DNA from: Candidatus Margulisiibacteriota bacterium | Lineage (GTDB): Bacteria > Margulisbacteria > Termititenacia > Termititenacales > Termititenacaceae | Length of the DNA: 5,811 bases | Assembly (NCBI GenBank): GCA_031267055.1 | Contig: JAIRZV010000035.1 | Location: 1 to 5,811 of the forward strand | Direction: 5' to 3' | In this document: positions 1 through 5,134 of the stretch, one piece after another | Layout: each line of letters starts with the position of its first letter | Numbering within the stretch: position 1 is the first letter of the stretch | Program-made: the position numbers and the translations under genes | Notes under the pieces: generated by a model | What the model was told of the DNA's origin: nothing | Databases searched by the model: none | Seen by the model: the letters and a program-made list of their open reading frames with translations, nothing else

Positions 1-539
1 TGCCGGACCGCATGTTGGCCAGCGAGTATCTCAAATGGCTGAGCCGGCAGACAGGCATCGGCGCCGAGATATTGCGCGAAAATCAAAACGAGCGTAAAAT
101 ACCGAGCTTCGGATATGTCCCTAAAAAATATGTGCCGCCGGCGCCGAAGGATAAGTATGCTAAGGCCGAGGAAGGTTTATTTGCTGCTTTGCTCAGTGAC
201 GGGGAATTGCGCGGGCAATTTTTTGCGCAGTTTCAGCCGGAGGATTTGGCGGAAAACTGGCGGCCGGCTTTAAAATATTTGCAACAAAATGATTTTGTTG
301 ACGATAGATTGCTTGAGGATTTGGAAAACAAACCGGAACTGGCGGAGATCAAAGAATTGATCAGCCGCGCTCTGGTCGAACAAGAAAAAATCAGCGGGGC
401 GGAATGCCTCAAAGTATTGGAGCAGAAAAAAATAAATGAAACCAAACAAAAATTGCGCGGCGAATTGGTGGCAGCAGAAGCGGCCGGGGACGAAGTTTTA
501 GCCGCGGAGCGGCTGCGGCAATTGCAGCAATTACGATAG
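1..539 (+). CDS. dnaG: DNA primase DnaG, C-terminal part (5' end outside window)
   Basis: This is the 3' end of a primase gene. The reading frame is open from base 3 to the TAG at 537-539, so about 178 residues are seen and the zinc-binding and TOPRIM catalytic domains lie upstream of the window. What is visible matches the end of DnaG: a segment reading PDRMLASEYLKWLSRQTGI, which corresponds to the family's 'DPVLREEYLRRLAERLGV' stretch after the catalytic core; then a proline-rich linker (PSFGYVPKKYVPPAPK); then an all-helical C-terminal domain beginning AEEGLFAALLSDGELR. In DnaG that last domain binds the replicative helicase DnaB and recruits primase to the fork. The end is strongly charged and helical (ETKQKLRGELVAAEAAGDE). 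The ATG at base 12 is internal, not the start. Assignment rests on these patterns plus the rpoD gene 16 nt downstream, the classic dnaG-rpoD pairing. The C-terminal domain is poorly conserved in general, so the context matters. Confidence 0.85.
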   Translation, partial: PDRMLASEYLKWLSRQTGIGAEILRENQNERKIPSFGYVPKKYVPPAPKDKYAKAEEGLFAALLSDGELRGQFFAQFQPEDLAENWRPALKYLQQNDFVDDRLLEDLENKPELAEIKELISRALVEQEKISGAECLKVLEQKKINETKQKLRGELVAAEAAGDEVLAAERLRQLQQLR

Positions 540-555
540 GAAGTGTCGGCAGATA

Positions 556-1884
556 ATGACCAAAAAACAAAAGAAAATAATTAAAAAACCGGCGGCTAAA
601 AAACCGCTGAAAAAAATTCCGGCGGTGAAACCGGCCGAACCAGCGAAAAAGGCCAAGAGCCAGACTGTTTCTGTCAGCAAAAAAACTTTGCGAGACCTCG
701 CAGAAAATATTGTTTTGACCGCGGCGCCGGAAGCTGTTAAGAAAAAAGACGATTACGAATCCAAGCGCAAACTGCTCGAGCAAAAAGCCAAGTCCAAAAA
801 CGGCCTGACGCCGGACGATATTTTAAATGTTTTTGACGATCCCGAAGAAGCGATGATGATCACTGAGGATTTCGCCAATCAAGGCGTAGAAATCCTCAAC
901 GACGAGATTGAAGTGCTGGAAGATTCTGAAGAGGTACTGCCTCCGGCGCATGACGATGATCTGATCGTCGATCAATCGCCCAATATCGAAACCGCCGCCG
1001 GCAAGATCGAGCTGAAAAAACCGGTTTCTTCTCTGCTCAAAAAAAGCGAGTCGGCCGGTGTGGACGACGCGGTGCGCATGTATTTGCGCGAGATCGGCAT
1101 GATCAATCTGCTGACTTTTGCCGAAGAGCAGGAGCTGGCCAAAAAAATCCGGCAGGGCAGCGAAGATGCCAAACGTTCGCTGGCGACCTCCAATCTGCGT
1201 CTGGTCGTGAGCATCGCCAAAAAATACACCGGGCGCGGTATGCAGTTTTTAGATCTGATCCAAGAGGGCAATCTGGGCTTGATCCGCGCGGTGGAAAAAT
1301 TCGACCACCGCAAGGGTTTTAAATTTTCGACTTACGCGACCTGGTGGATCCGGCAGGCGATCACCCGCGCGATCGCCGATCAAGCGCGCACGATCCGCAT
1401 ACCGGTGCACATGGTCGAGACGATCAATAAGATCCGCAAAGTTTCTCGCTCGCTGTTGCAAAAATTTTCGCGCAAGCCGACCGATGAAGAGCTGGCCAAA
1501 CATTCCGGCATACCGATCGACAAAGTGCGCGAGATCGTCAAGGTCGCGCAAGTGCCGCTCTCGCTGGAAATGCCGGTCGGCGACGAAGACAGCTCGCGTT
1601 TGGGCGATTTTGTTGAAGAAGGCTCCAATCTCGACATGGACGAGCATGTCGGCAGCCGCATGCTGCGCGAGGAAATGAACGCCGCGCTGAAAACTCTGAC
1701 CGAACGGGAAAGCATGGTGCTGCGTCTGCGTTTCGGTATGGACGACGAGCGCCCGCGCACTCTGGAAGAAGTCGGCAAAGTTTACAATGTCACGCGCGAG
1801 CGCATCCGGCAGATCGAGGCCAAAGCGCTCAAAAAATTGCGGCATCCTTCGCGTAATCAAAGGCTTTTAGAATATCTGAATTAG
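556..1884 (+). CDS. rpoD: Primary sigma factor RpoD (sigma-70, group 1)
   Basis: This is the housekeeping sigma subunit that directs RNA polymerase to -10/-35 promoters, 442 residues. Domains in order: a Lys/Ala/Pro-rich tail (1-35); a sigma 1.1-like acidic region (about 68-130, containing LTPDDILNVFDDPEEA); region 1.2 (168-200, DDAVRMYLREIGMINLLT); sigma 2 (207-290) with the core-binding DLIQEGNLGLIRAVEKFD and the melting/-10 segment FSTYATWWIRQAITRAIADQ; sigma 3 (about 291-340); the region 3.2 finger (GDEDSSRLGDFVEE); and sigma 4 (378-442) ending in the -35 helix VTRERIRQIEAKALKKLRHP. Key DNA contacts known from E. coli sigma-70 are all present: Q267 and T270 (-10), H285 and E288 (extended -10), R414, E415, R418 and Q419 (-35). 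The ATG at 556 has an AGGAAG 12 nt upstream that overlaps the dnaG stop, so the two genes are probably translated from one message. GC is about 55-60% in three 60-base lines I counted. The N-terminal tail is the only part unlike better known relatives. Confidence 0.98.
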   Translation: MTKKQKKIIKKPAAKKPLKKIPAVKPAEPAKKAKSQTVSVSKKTLRDLAENIVLTAAPEAVKKKDDYESKRKLLEQKAKSKNGLTPDDILNVFDDPEEAMMITEDFANQGVEILNDEIEVLEDSEEVLPPAHDDDLIVDQSPNIETAAGKIELKKPVSSLLKKSESAGVDDAVRMYLREIGMINLLTFAEEQELAKKIRQGSEDAKRSLATSNLRLVVSIAKKYTGRGMQFLDLIQEGNLGLIRAVEKFDHRKGFKFSTYATWWIRQAITRAIADQARTIRIPVHMVETINKIRKVSRSLLQKFSRKPTDEELAKHSGIPIDKVREIVKVAQVPLSLEMPVGDEDSSRLGDFVEEGSNLDMDEHVGSRMLREEMNAALKTLTERESMVLRLRFGMDDERPRTLEEVGKVYNVTRERIRQIEAKALKKLRHPSRNQRLLEYLN

Positions 1885-1948
1885 AGATAAAAAAGTTATG
1901 GATAAAATGTCACTAAAAACTGTCAAGATAAATGAGTTGTGAGGCAAT
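1885..1948 (+). promoter_or_regulatory. rpoD-to-second-sigma spacer with weak promoter-like and repeat signals
   Basis: This 64-bp AT-rich spacer is the only real gap between plus-strand genes. It holds a -10-like TAAAAT at 1903-1908 without a convincing -35, and a short direct repeat of the form AAAA(C)TGTCA at 1904-1912 and 1916-1925. There is no GC-rich stem with a U-run, so no intrinsic terminator separates the two sigma genes. A GTGAGG at 1939-1944 serves as Shine-Dalgarno for the ATG at 1949, with a short 4-nt spacing. The second gene could be read from the dnaG-rpoD message, from its own weak promoter, or both. The sequence alone does not decide. Confidence 0.25.
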
Positions 1949-2962
1949 ATGTTATGCCGTAAGCTTATAGCCGAAAATCCTCGAAAGCCAGGGCACGGCA
2001 AGTCTTTGCGTGAAGTAAGCGGCGCGCAAGACGATGACTTGCTGAGTTTTTATTTCAAAGAAATAGCGCGTTATCCTCGTTTAACTTTCAAAGAAGAGTA
2101 TACTTTGGGCAAGACGCTTTCAGAGCTTCAGCAAAAGAGCCAAAAGTTAGCCGGAAAAATCGCCCGCCACAAAAACCCGCGGGATATTTTGGCCAGAGAA
2201 ACGGTGGAACAAGAAATAGAAAGAACATGCAATAAATTTGCGCAAGCCAATTTGCGGCTGGTCGTGAACATTGCCAAAAAATACTCTAACCGGAACATAG
2301 AATTGCTTGATCTTATCTCTGAGGGGAATATTGGTTTATTGGCGGCGATTAAGCGTTTTGATTATAGCAAGGGTCATCATTTTGCCACTTACGCCAGTTG
2401 GTGGATACGCCAGACTATATTAAAAGCCCTGTCGGATAAAGGCGGTTCAGGTGGGATGCGTGTTCCGGTAAATGCAAATCATTTGTTGTGGTCTTTTCAA
2501 AAGGCGCGGAACGAATTATCAGTATCTTTAGAGCGCGAGCCTACGGAAACAGAGTTGGCGGAATATCTGGGCTGGCCGCTGAAAAGAACGCACGAACATA
2601 TACGACTCTTAGACCGCACCTATACCTCTCTGGATGCAACGACAGGATATTTTCAAGAAGACGAGGGCTCATCACTCAAAAATTTGCTGCCGGACGAAGT
2701 GCATGCCCGACCTGAGGAGACAATTCTGGAGATAGATTTTAGGGAGAATATTCAGAAGTCTCTGAGCAAGTTGACCGCCAGAGAAAAGGATATTATAGAA
2801 CTATATCACGGTTTAAATGACAGAGGGCGCTACACACTGAAGGAAATAGGTGAATATTTTCAGCTCAGCAAAGAACGCGTCCGTCAAATAAAAGCCAAGG
2901 CTTTCGAGAAACTACGTGTGCGCGAACCCGTGAATAGAATGCGTGATTATTTTGATAGCTGA
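1949..2962 (+). CDS. Second sigma-70 family factor, diverged RpoD/RpoS-like
   Basis: A 337-residue alternative sigma factor with regions 1.2, 2, 3 and 4 but no sigma 1.1 domain. Region 1.2 is DDDLLSFYFKEIARYPRLT (28-46). A Lys/Glu-rich linker of about 40 residues (55-96) follows, clearly longer than the matching stretch in the RpoD next door. Core-binding region 2.1-2.2 is well kept (NLRLVVNIAKKYSNRNIELL, DLISEGNIGLLAAIKRFD). The melting segment keeps F145, T147, Y148, W151 and W152. Region 2.4 is altered: Q155 is kept, but the position of E. coli T440 is L158, R441 is K159, and residues 163-170 form a glycine-rich loop (DKGGSGGM) two residues longer than usual, with N175 and H178 where sigma-70 has H455 and E458. 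Region 4.2 keeps E309, R312 and Q313, with K308 for R584. I infer a group 2 or 3 sigma with near-normal -35 recognition and different -10 or extended -10 preference. It uses many ATA/ATT codons and is more AT-rich in parts than rpoD (35% and 47% GC in two of three lines counted), which suggests a separate history. The regulon is unknown. Confidence 0.9.
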   Translation: MLCRKLIAENPRKPGHGKSLREVSGAQDDDLLSFYFKEIARYPRLTFKEEYTLGKTLSELQQKSQKLAGKIARHKNPRDILARETVEQEIERTCNKFAQANLRLVVNIAKKYSNRNIELLDLISEGNIGLLAAIKRFDYSKGHHFATYASWWIRQTILKALSDKGGSGGMRVPVNANHLLWSFQKARNELSVSLEREPTETELAEYLGWPLKRTHEHIRLLDRTYTSLDATTGYFQEDEGSSLKNLLPDEVHARPEETILEIDFRENIQKSLSKLTAREKDIIELYHGLNDRGRYTLKEIGEYFQLSKERVRQIKAKAFEKLRVREPVNRMRDYFDS

Positions 2963-2964
2963 GA

Positions 2965-3939
2965 TTAATAACGACGTTTCTGCTCCCACTGCCACGCCGT
3001 AGCGATGATCTTTTCCAGATCGTACTGCGCCCGCCAGTTGAGGATCTTTTTGGCCTTGCCGGAATCCGCGACCAGATAAGCCGGATCGCCGGCGCGTCTT
3101 TCCGCGTCCTGACAATTCACTTTGAGACCGCTGACTTTTTCACAGGCTGAAATTATTTCGCGCACCGAGTAGCCGTTTTCTGAACCGAGATTGAAACAAT
3201 CGGAAGTTTTGTTCCGCATAATGTGATCCAGCGCCTGCAGATGCGCGGCGGCCAGATCGTAAACGTGCACATAGTCGCGCACGCAGGTGCCGTCCGGAGT
3301 AGGGTAATCCGCGCCGAAAATTTTTAATTGTCGGGCTGGCTGCAGAATAGACTGCAAAGCTAGCGGTATTAAATGAGTTTCGGGAGCGTGCGCTTCACCG
3401 ATCACGCCGTCGTCGTCCGCGCCGGCCGCATTGAAATAACGCAGAGCCGCGTACCGCAGGCCATAGGCCTGACTGTAATCCGCCAGCATTTTTTCCACGG
3501 CCAGTTTGGTGAACCCGTAAGGATTGATCGGATTTTGCGGTAGTTTTTCAGAGATTTTTTTTACATCCGGCGCGCCGTAAGTCGCGCAGGTGGACGAAAA
3601 AATAAAATGCGTGAGGTTATTGTCCAACAGAACATTTAGCAATTTTTGCGTTTTGCTGAAATTATTTTCGTAATATTTGCGCGGATTTAGTACCGACTCG
3701 CCGACAAAAGCGTAGGCCGAAAAATGCATTACCGCGTTGATCTTTTCTTTGCGGATTATTTTGGTGACGAGTTTTTGATCGGCGATGTCGCCGCGGTAAA
3801 ACTTTACTTTGGGCGGAATACTTTCTTTATGGCCGTAAACTAAATTATCCAAAATCACCGGCCGCAAGCCATGGCGCAAAATATAACGCACCATGTGCGA
3901 GCCGATATACCCCGCGCCGCCAGTAACGAGTATGTTCAT
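2965..3939 (-). CDS. galE: UDP-glucose 4-epimerase GalE
   Basis: A 324-residue cytoplasmic NAD-dependent epimerase of the extended short-chain dehydrogenase family. It interconverts UDP-glucose and UDP-galactose (Leloir pathway and supply of galactose for surface glycans). The N-terminal Rossmann motif is GGAGYIGS at 7-14. D31 follows the second strand (VILDNLVYGH) and DIAD is at 51-54. The catalytic pair is Y141 and K145 in NPYGFTK, with T117 in FSSTCATYG at the place of E. coli S124. The substrate-binding part shows RYFNAAGA (167-174) and TPDGTCVRDYVHVYDLA (214-230), the signature of GalE rather than of a dehydratase. Length is normal (E. coli 338). The start is fixed by an AAGGA at 3953-3949, 9 nt upstream, and by the ATGA overlap with the hisA stop, so the two genes are translationally coupled. 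A related UDP-hexose or UDP-N-acetylhexosamine epimerase activity cannot be excluded by reading. It ends 2 nt from the convergent second sigma gene. Confidence 0.95.
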   Translation of the reverse strand: MNILVTGGAGYIGSHMVRYILRHGLRPVILDNLVYGHKESIPPKVKFYRGDIADQKLVTKIIRKEKINAVMHFSAYAFVGESVLNPRKYYENNFSKTQKLLNVLLDNNLTHFIFSSTCATYGAPDVKKISEKLPQNPINPYGFTKLAVEKMLADYSQAYGLRYAALRYFNAAGADDDGVIGEAHAPETHLIPLALQSILQPARQLKIFGADYPTPDGTCVRDYVHVYDLAAAHLQALDHIMRNKTSDCFNLGSENGYSVREIISACEKVSGLKVNCQDAERRAGDPAYLVADSGKAKKILNWRAQYDLEKIIATAWQWEQKRRY

Positions 3940-4643
3940 TTACATAATTCCTTTAAATCAATTTTATTTTCATACAGAGCCTTGCCGATGATCACGCCAC
4001 CCAATGGCAAAGCGGCCAGCTGGCGCACATCCGCGTTTGACGCCACGCCGCCGGAAGCGATGATCTCGATTTTAGTATAGGCGGCCAGTTTTTTATAGAG
4101 CGCGATATCCGCGCCGCTCAAAGTGCCGTCACGGGTTATTTCCGTGTAGATGATTTTGCGCACGCCGAGCTTTTCCATTTCCTTGAGCAGTTCCAGTGCG
4201 TCAGTGTCTGAATTTTCCAGCCAGCCCTCGGCGGCGACTTTGCCGCGGCGCGCGTCGATGCCGATAATAATTTTGTCCGCGTACTTTTCGACTAACTTTT
4301 GGGTCAGCGCTTTGTCTTTCAAAGCGATCGAGCCGAGTATCGCGTAATCTATACCGAGCGAAAAAATTTTGGCCACGTCAGCTTCTGTGCGCAGGCCGCC
4401 GCCGAGCTCCAATTCACAGGAAACAGCCGCGCGAATTTTGGTCAGACTTTCCAGATTGACCGGCCGTCCCGCCCGTGCCCCGTCCAGATCCACGAGATGG
4501 AGCAGCCGCGCGCCCGCCGCCTGCCATTGCCGCGCGACAGCCGCCGGATCGGCGTCATACACTTTGCTTCTGGCGTAATCACCCTCGGTCAGGCGCACAA
4601 CCTGTCCGCCGAGTATATCTATGGCTGGTATGGGTTTGAACAT
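3936..4643 (-). CDS. hisA: HisA, phosphoribosylformimino-AICAR-P isomerase
   Basis: A 235-residue TIM-barrel enzyme of histidine biosynthesis. It performs the Amadori rearrangement of ProFAR to PRFAR (EC 5.3.1.16), the step before HisF/HisH. Conserved marks in order: strand 1 PAIDILGGQVVRL with catalytic base D9; GDY at 21-23; LHLVDLDGARAGRPVN (48-63); phosphate-binding GGGLR (81-85); GSIA (104-107); catalytic acid D130 in IIGIDARRG; TEITRDGTLSG (167-177); and the second phosphate site ASGGV (196-200) with IIGKALYENKI near the end. The D9/D130 pair and the DLDGA signature favour HisA over its paralogue HisF. No other his gene is in the window, so the pathway would be scattered. A PriA-like dual activity (HisA plus TrpF) is conceivable, but nothing here points to it. 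ATG is the only sensible start because the first strand begins at residue 4. It begins 1 nt after the DUF559 stop, and its probable Shine-Dalgarno lies inside the repeat. Its TGA overlaps the galE ATG. Confidence 0.97.
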   Translation of the reverse strand: MFKPIPAIDILGGQVVRLTEGDYARSKVYDADPAAVARQWQAAGARLLHLVDLDGARAGRPVNLESLTKIRAAVSCELELGGGLRTEADVAKIFSLGIDYAILGSIALKDKALTQKLVEKYADKIIIGIDARRGKVAAEGWLENSDTDALELLKEMEKLGVRKIIYTEITRDGTLSGADIALYKKLAAYTKIEIIASGGVASNADVRQLAALPLGGVIIGKALYENKIDLKELCK

Positions 4644-4644
4644 G

Positions 4645-5061
4645 TTATTTTTTCACCCCTCTGTCGCCTGCGGCGACATCTCCCCTTAGACAAGGGGAGA
4701 AAAAATTATTAGCGATGTATGTTTTTATTGTATTTAAGACATTATATAAGTCATATTTGATTTGGTCATTGGTAAATCGCAAAAATTTTATTTTTCTGGT
4801 TTCTATAATTTTTTGTCTTTCAATATCGTAACTTGCTTGTTTTGGTATATCGTGTATTTCACCATCGATTTCTATAGCTAATTTTAATTTTGGGCAATAA
4901 AAATCTAGGATAAAAGAATTGACGCTGTATTGTCGTCTGAATTTTGCTCCTAATATATTATTTTTTATTTGTGACCATAATATGGTTTCTGCTTCAGTCA
5001 TATTTTTTCGGAGTTTTCTGCGTAACTCTAGATGTTTTCTTAAGTTGAATACTCTAACCAT
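4645..5061 (-). CDS. DUF559 / Vsr-like endonuclease-domain protein
   Basis: A 138-residue protein with the DUF559 pattern, a small PD-(D/E)XK-type fold related to very-short-patch repair endonucleases. Visible marks: a basic N-terminal helix with LRKNMTEAETILWSQIK (17-33); LGAKFRRQYSV (37-47); ILDFYCPKLKLAIEIDGEIH (51-70), giving candidate catalytic residues D53, E64, D66 and H70; YDIERQKIIE (78-87); and IKFLRFTNDQI (91-101), followed by a closing helix. The putative catalytic set is complete. The true substrate of this family is not established, so DNA cleavage or nicking is inferred from the fold. Residues from about 118 onward are encoded by repeat copy A and are probably not part of the native domain. 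Two 60-base lines inside the gene are about 26% GC against about 55% for two lines of hisA, a strong sign of separate origin. No Shine-Dalgarno precedes the ATG. A TATAAT lies just upstream, so it may have its own near-leaderless transcript. Confidence 0.85.
   Translation of the reverse strand: MVRVFNLRKHLELRRKLRKNMTEAETILWSQIKNNILGAKFRRQYSVNSFILDFYCPKLKLAIEIDGEIHDIPKQASYDIERQKIIETRKIKFLRFTNDQIKYDLYNVLNTIKTYIANNFFSPCLRGDVAAGDRGVKK
4654..4660 (-). promoter_or_regulatory. Probable hisA ribosome binding site carried by the repeat
   Basis: Read on the minus strand this is AGGGGTG, one mismatch from the AGGAGGTG consensus, 10 nt before the hisA ATG at 4643. It is the outer conserved block of the palindromic repeat, so the repeat appears to supply the translation signal of the gene it landed next to. 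An alternative pairing of this AGGGG with the CUCCCCUU arm of the neighbouring hairpin is possible (about 6 bp including a G-U), but the local 9-bp hairpin should win. Translation could also be coupled to DUF559, whose stop is 1 nt away. Confidence 0.5.
4655..4709 (+). repeat. Palindromic repeat copy A (inverted relative to copy B)
   Basis: The copy has this order on the plus strand: ACCCCTC block; a perfect hairpin TGTCGCC-TGC-GGCGACA (4662-4678); a second perfect hairpin TCTCCCCTT-AGAC-AAGGGGAGA (4679-4700); then an A-run. On the minus strand it encodes the last ~20 residues of the DUF559 protein (SPCLRGDVAAGDRGVKK) and its TAA. Neither hairpin is followed by a U-run in the transcribed (minus) direction, so it is not a standard intrinsic terminator. 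It matches copy B at 5081-5134 in opposite orientation, with identical blocks of 7, 8 and 14 nt. From memory, repeats with CTCCCCTT/AAGGGGAG arms that are translated as SPPL(K/R)G-like peptides occur in many bacterial genomes. I cannot verify a family name here. Confidence 0.85.
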
Positions 5062-5072
5062 AAAGTTTTTTT

Positions 5073-5078
5073 ATTATA
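5073..5078 (-). promoter_or_regulatory. Candidate -10 box (TATAAT) of the DUF559 gene
   Basis: Read on the minus strand this is a perfect TATAAT ending 11 nt before the DUF559 ATG at 5061. Initiation at the usual distance would leave a leader of only about 5 nt, which fits the absence of a Shine-Dalgarno. No -35-like hexamer is found 15-19 bp upstream, where repeat copy B lies. The region is very AT-rich, so a chance match is quite possible. Confidence 0.3.
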
Positions 5079-5080
5079 AC

Positions 5081-5134
5081 ATTATTTTTTCTCCCCTTAT
5101 TTAAGGGGAGGTGCCGCGTTAGCGGCGGAGGGGT
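5081..5134 (-). repeat. Palindromic repeat copy B (overlaps the 3' end of pth)
   Basis: Read on the minus strand it has the same order as copy A on the plus strand: ACCCCTC; a hairpin GCCGC-TAAC-GCGGC (5126-5113); a hairpin CTCCCCTTA-AA-TAAGGGGAG (5110-5091); then AAAAAA. The conserved blocks are identical to copy A, while the first hairpin differs in sequence and length but is still paired. It encodes the tail NPSAANAAPPLK of Pth and its TAA stop at 5099-5097. Together with copy A it makes an inverted repeat around the DUF559 gene. The two copies in one minus-strand transcript would be partly complementary to each other. No intrinsic terminator is formed in either direction. Confidence 0.85.

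Noticed and set aside
409..783. Minus-strand open frame across the dnaG end and rpoD start
   Set aside because: Its Phe/Arg-rich product is the antisense reading of Lys/Ala/Pro codons in the RpoD tail. No start signal or homology is visible.
1249..1860. A 203-codon open frame on the minus strand opposite rpoD
   Set aside because: It lies fully antisense to the conserved sigma 2-4 domains, its product is Arg/His/Asp-rich with no recognisable domain, and it is explained by the GC-rich codons of rpoD.
1921..1926. Perfect TTGACA on the minus strand as an antisense promoter into rpoD
   Set aside because: No acceptable -10 is found 16-18 bp downstream on that strand (best is TATCCA), so it is probably chance.
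1940..1942. TGA recoded as an amino acid (as in some uncultivated lineages)
   Set aside because: TGA ends hisA and the second sigma gene at the expected family lengths, so the standard code is sufficient.
4679..4700. Strong hairpin considered as a rho-independent terminator
   Set aside because: In the transcribed (minus) direction the U-run precedes the stem rather than following it, and on the plus strand the stem is followed by A's. The same holds for the hairpin at 5091-5110.
4299..4712. 137-codon plus-strand frame opposite hisA running into repeat copy A
   Set aside because: It is the shadow of hisA; the end is merely the repeat read in the plus direction (RLRRHLPLDKGRKNY). No Shine-Dalgarno.
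4655..5134. Reading the inverted repeats as the ends of an IS element
   Set aside because: There is no transposase or DDE/HUH motif, and the only gene inside has an endonuclease-like DUF559 fold. The repeats are themselves palindromic, unlike ordinary terminal inverted repeats, so I keep it as a repeat-bounded unit of unknown mechanism.
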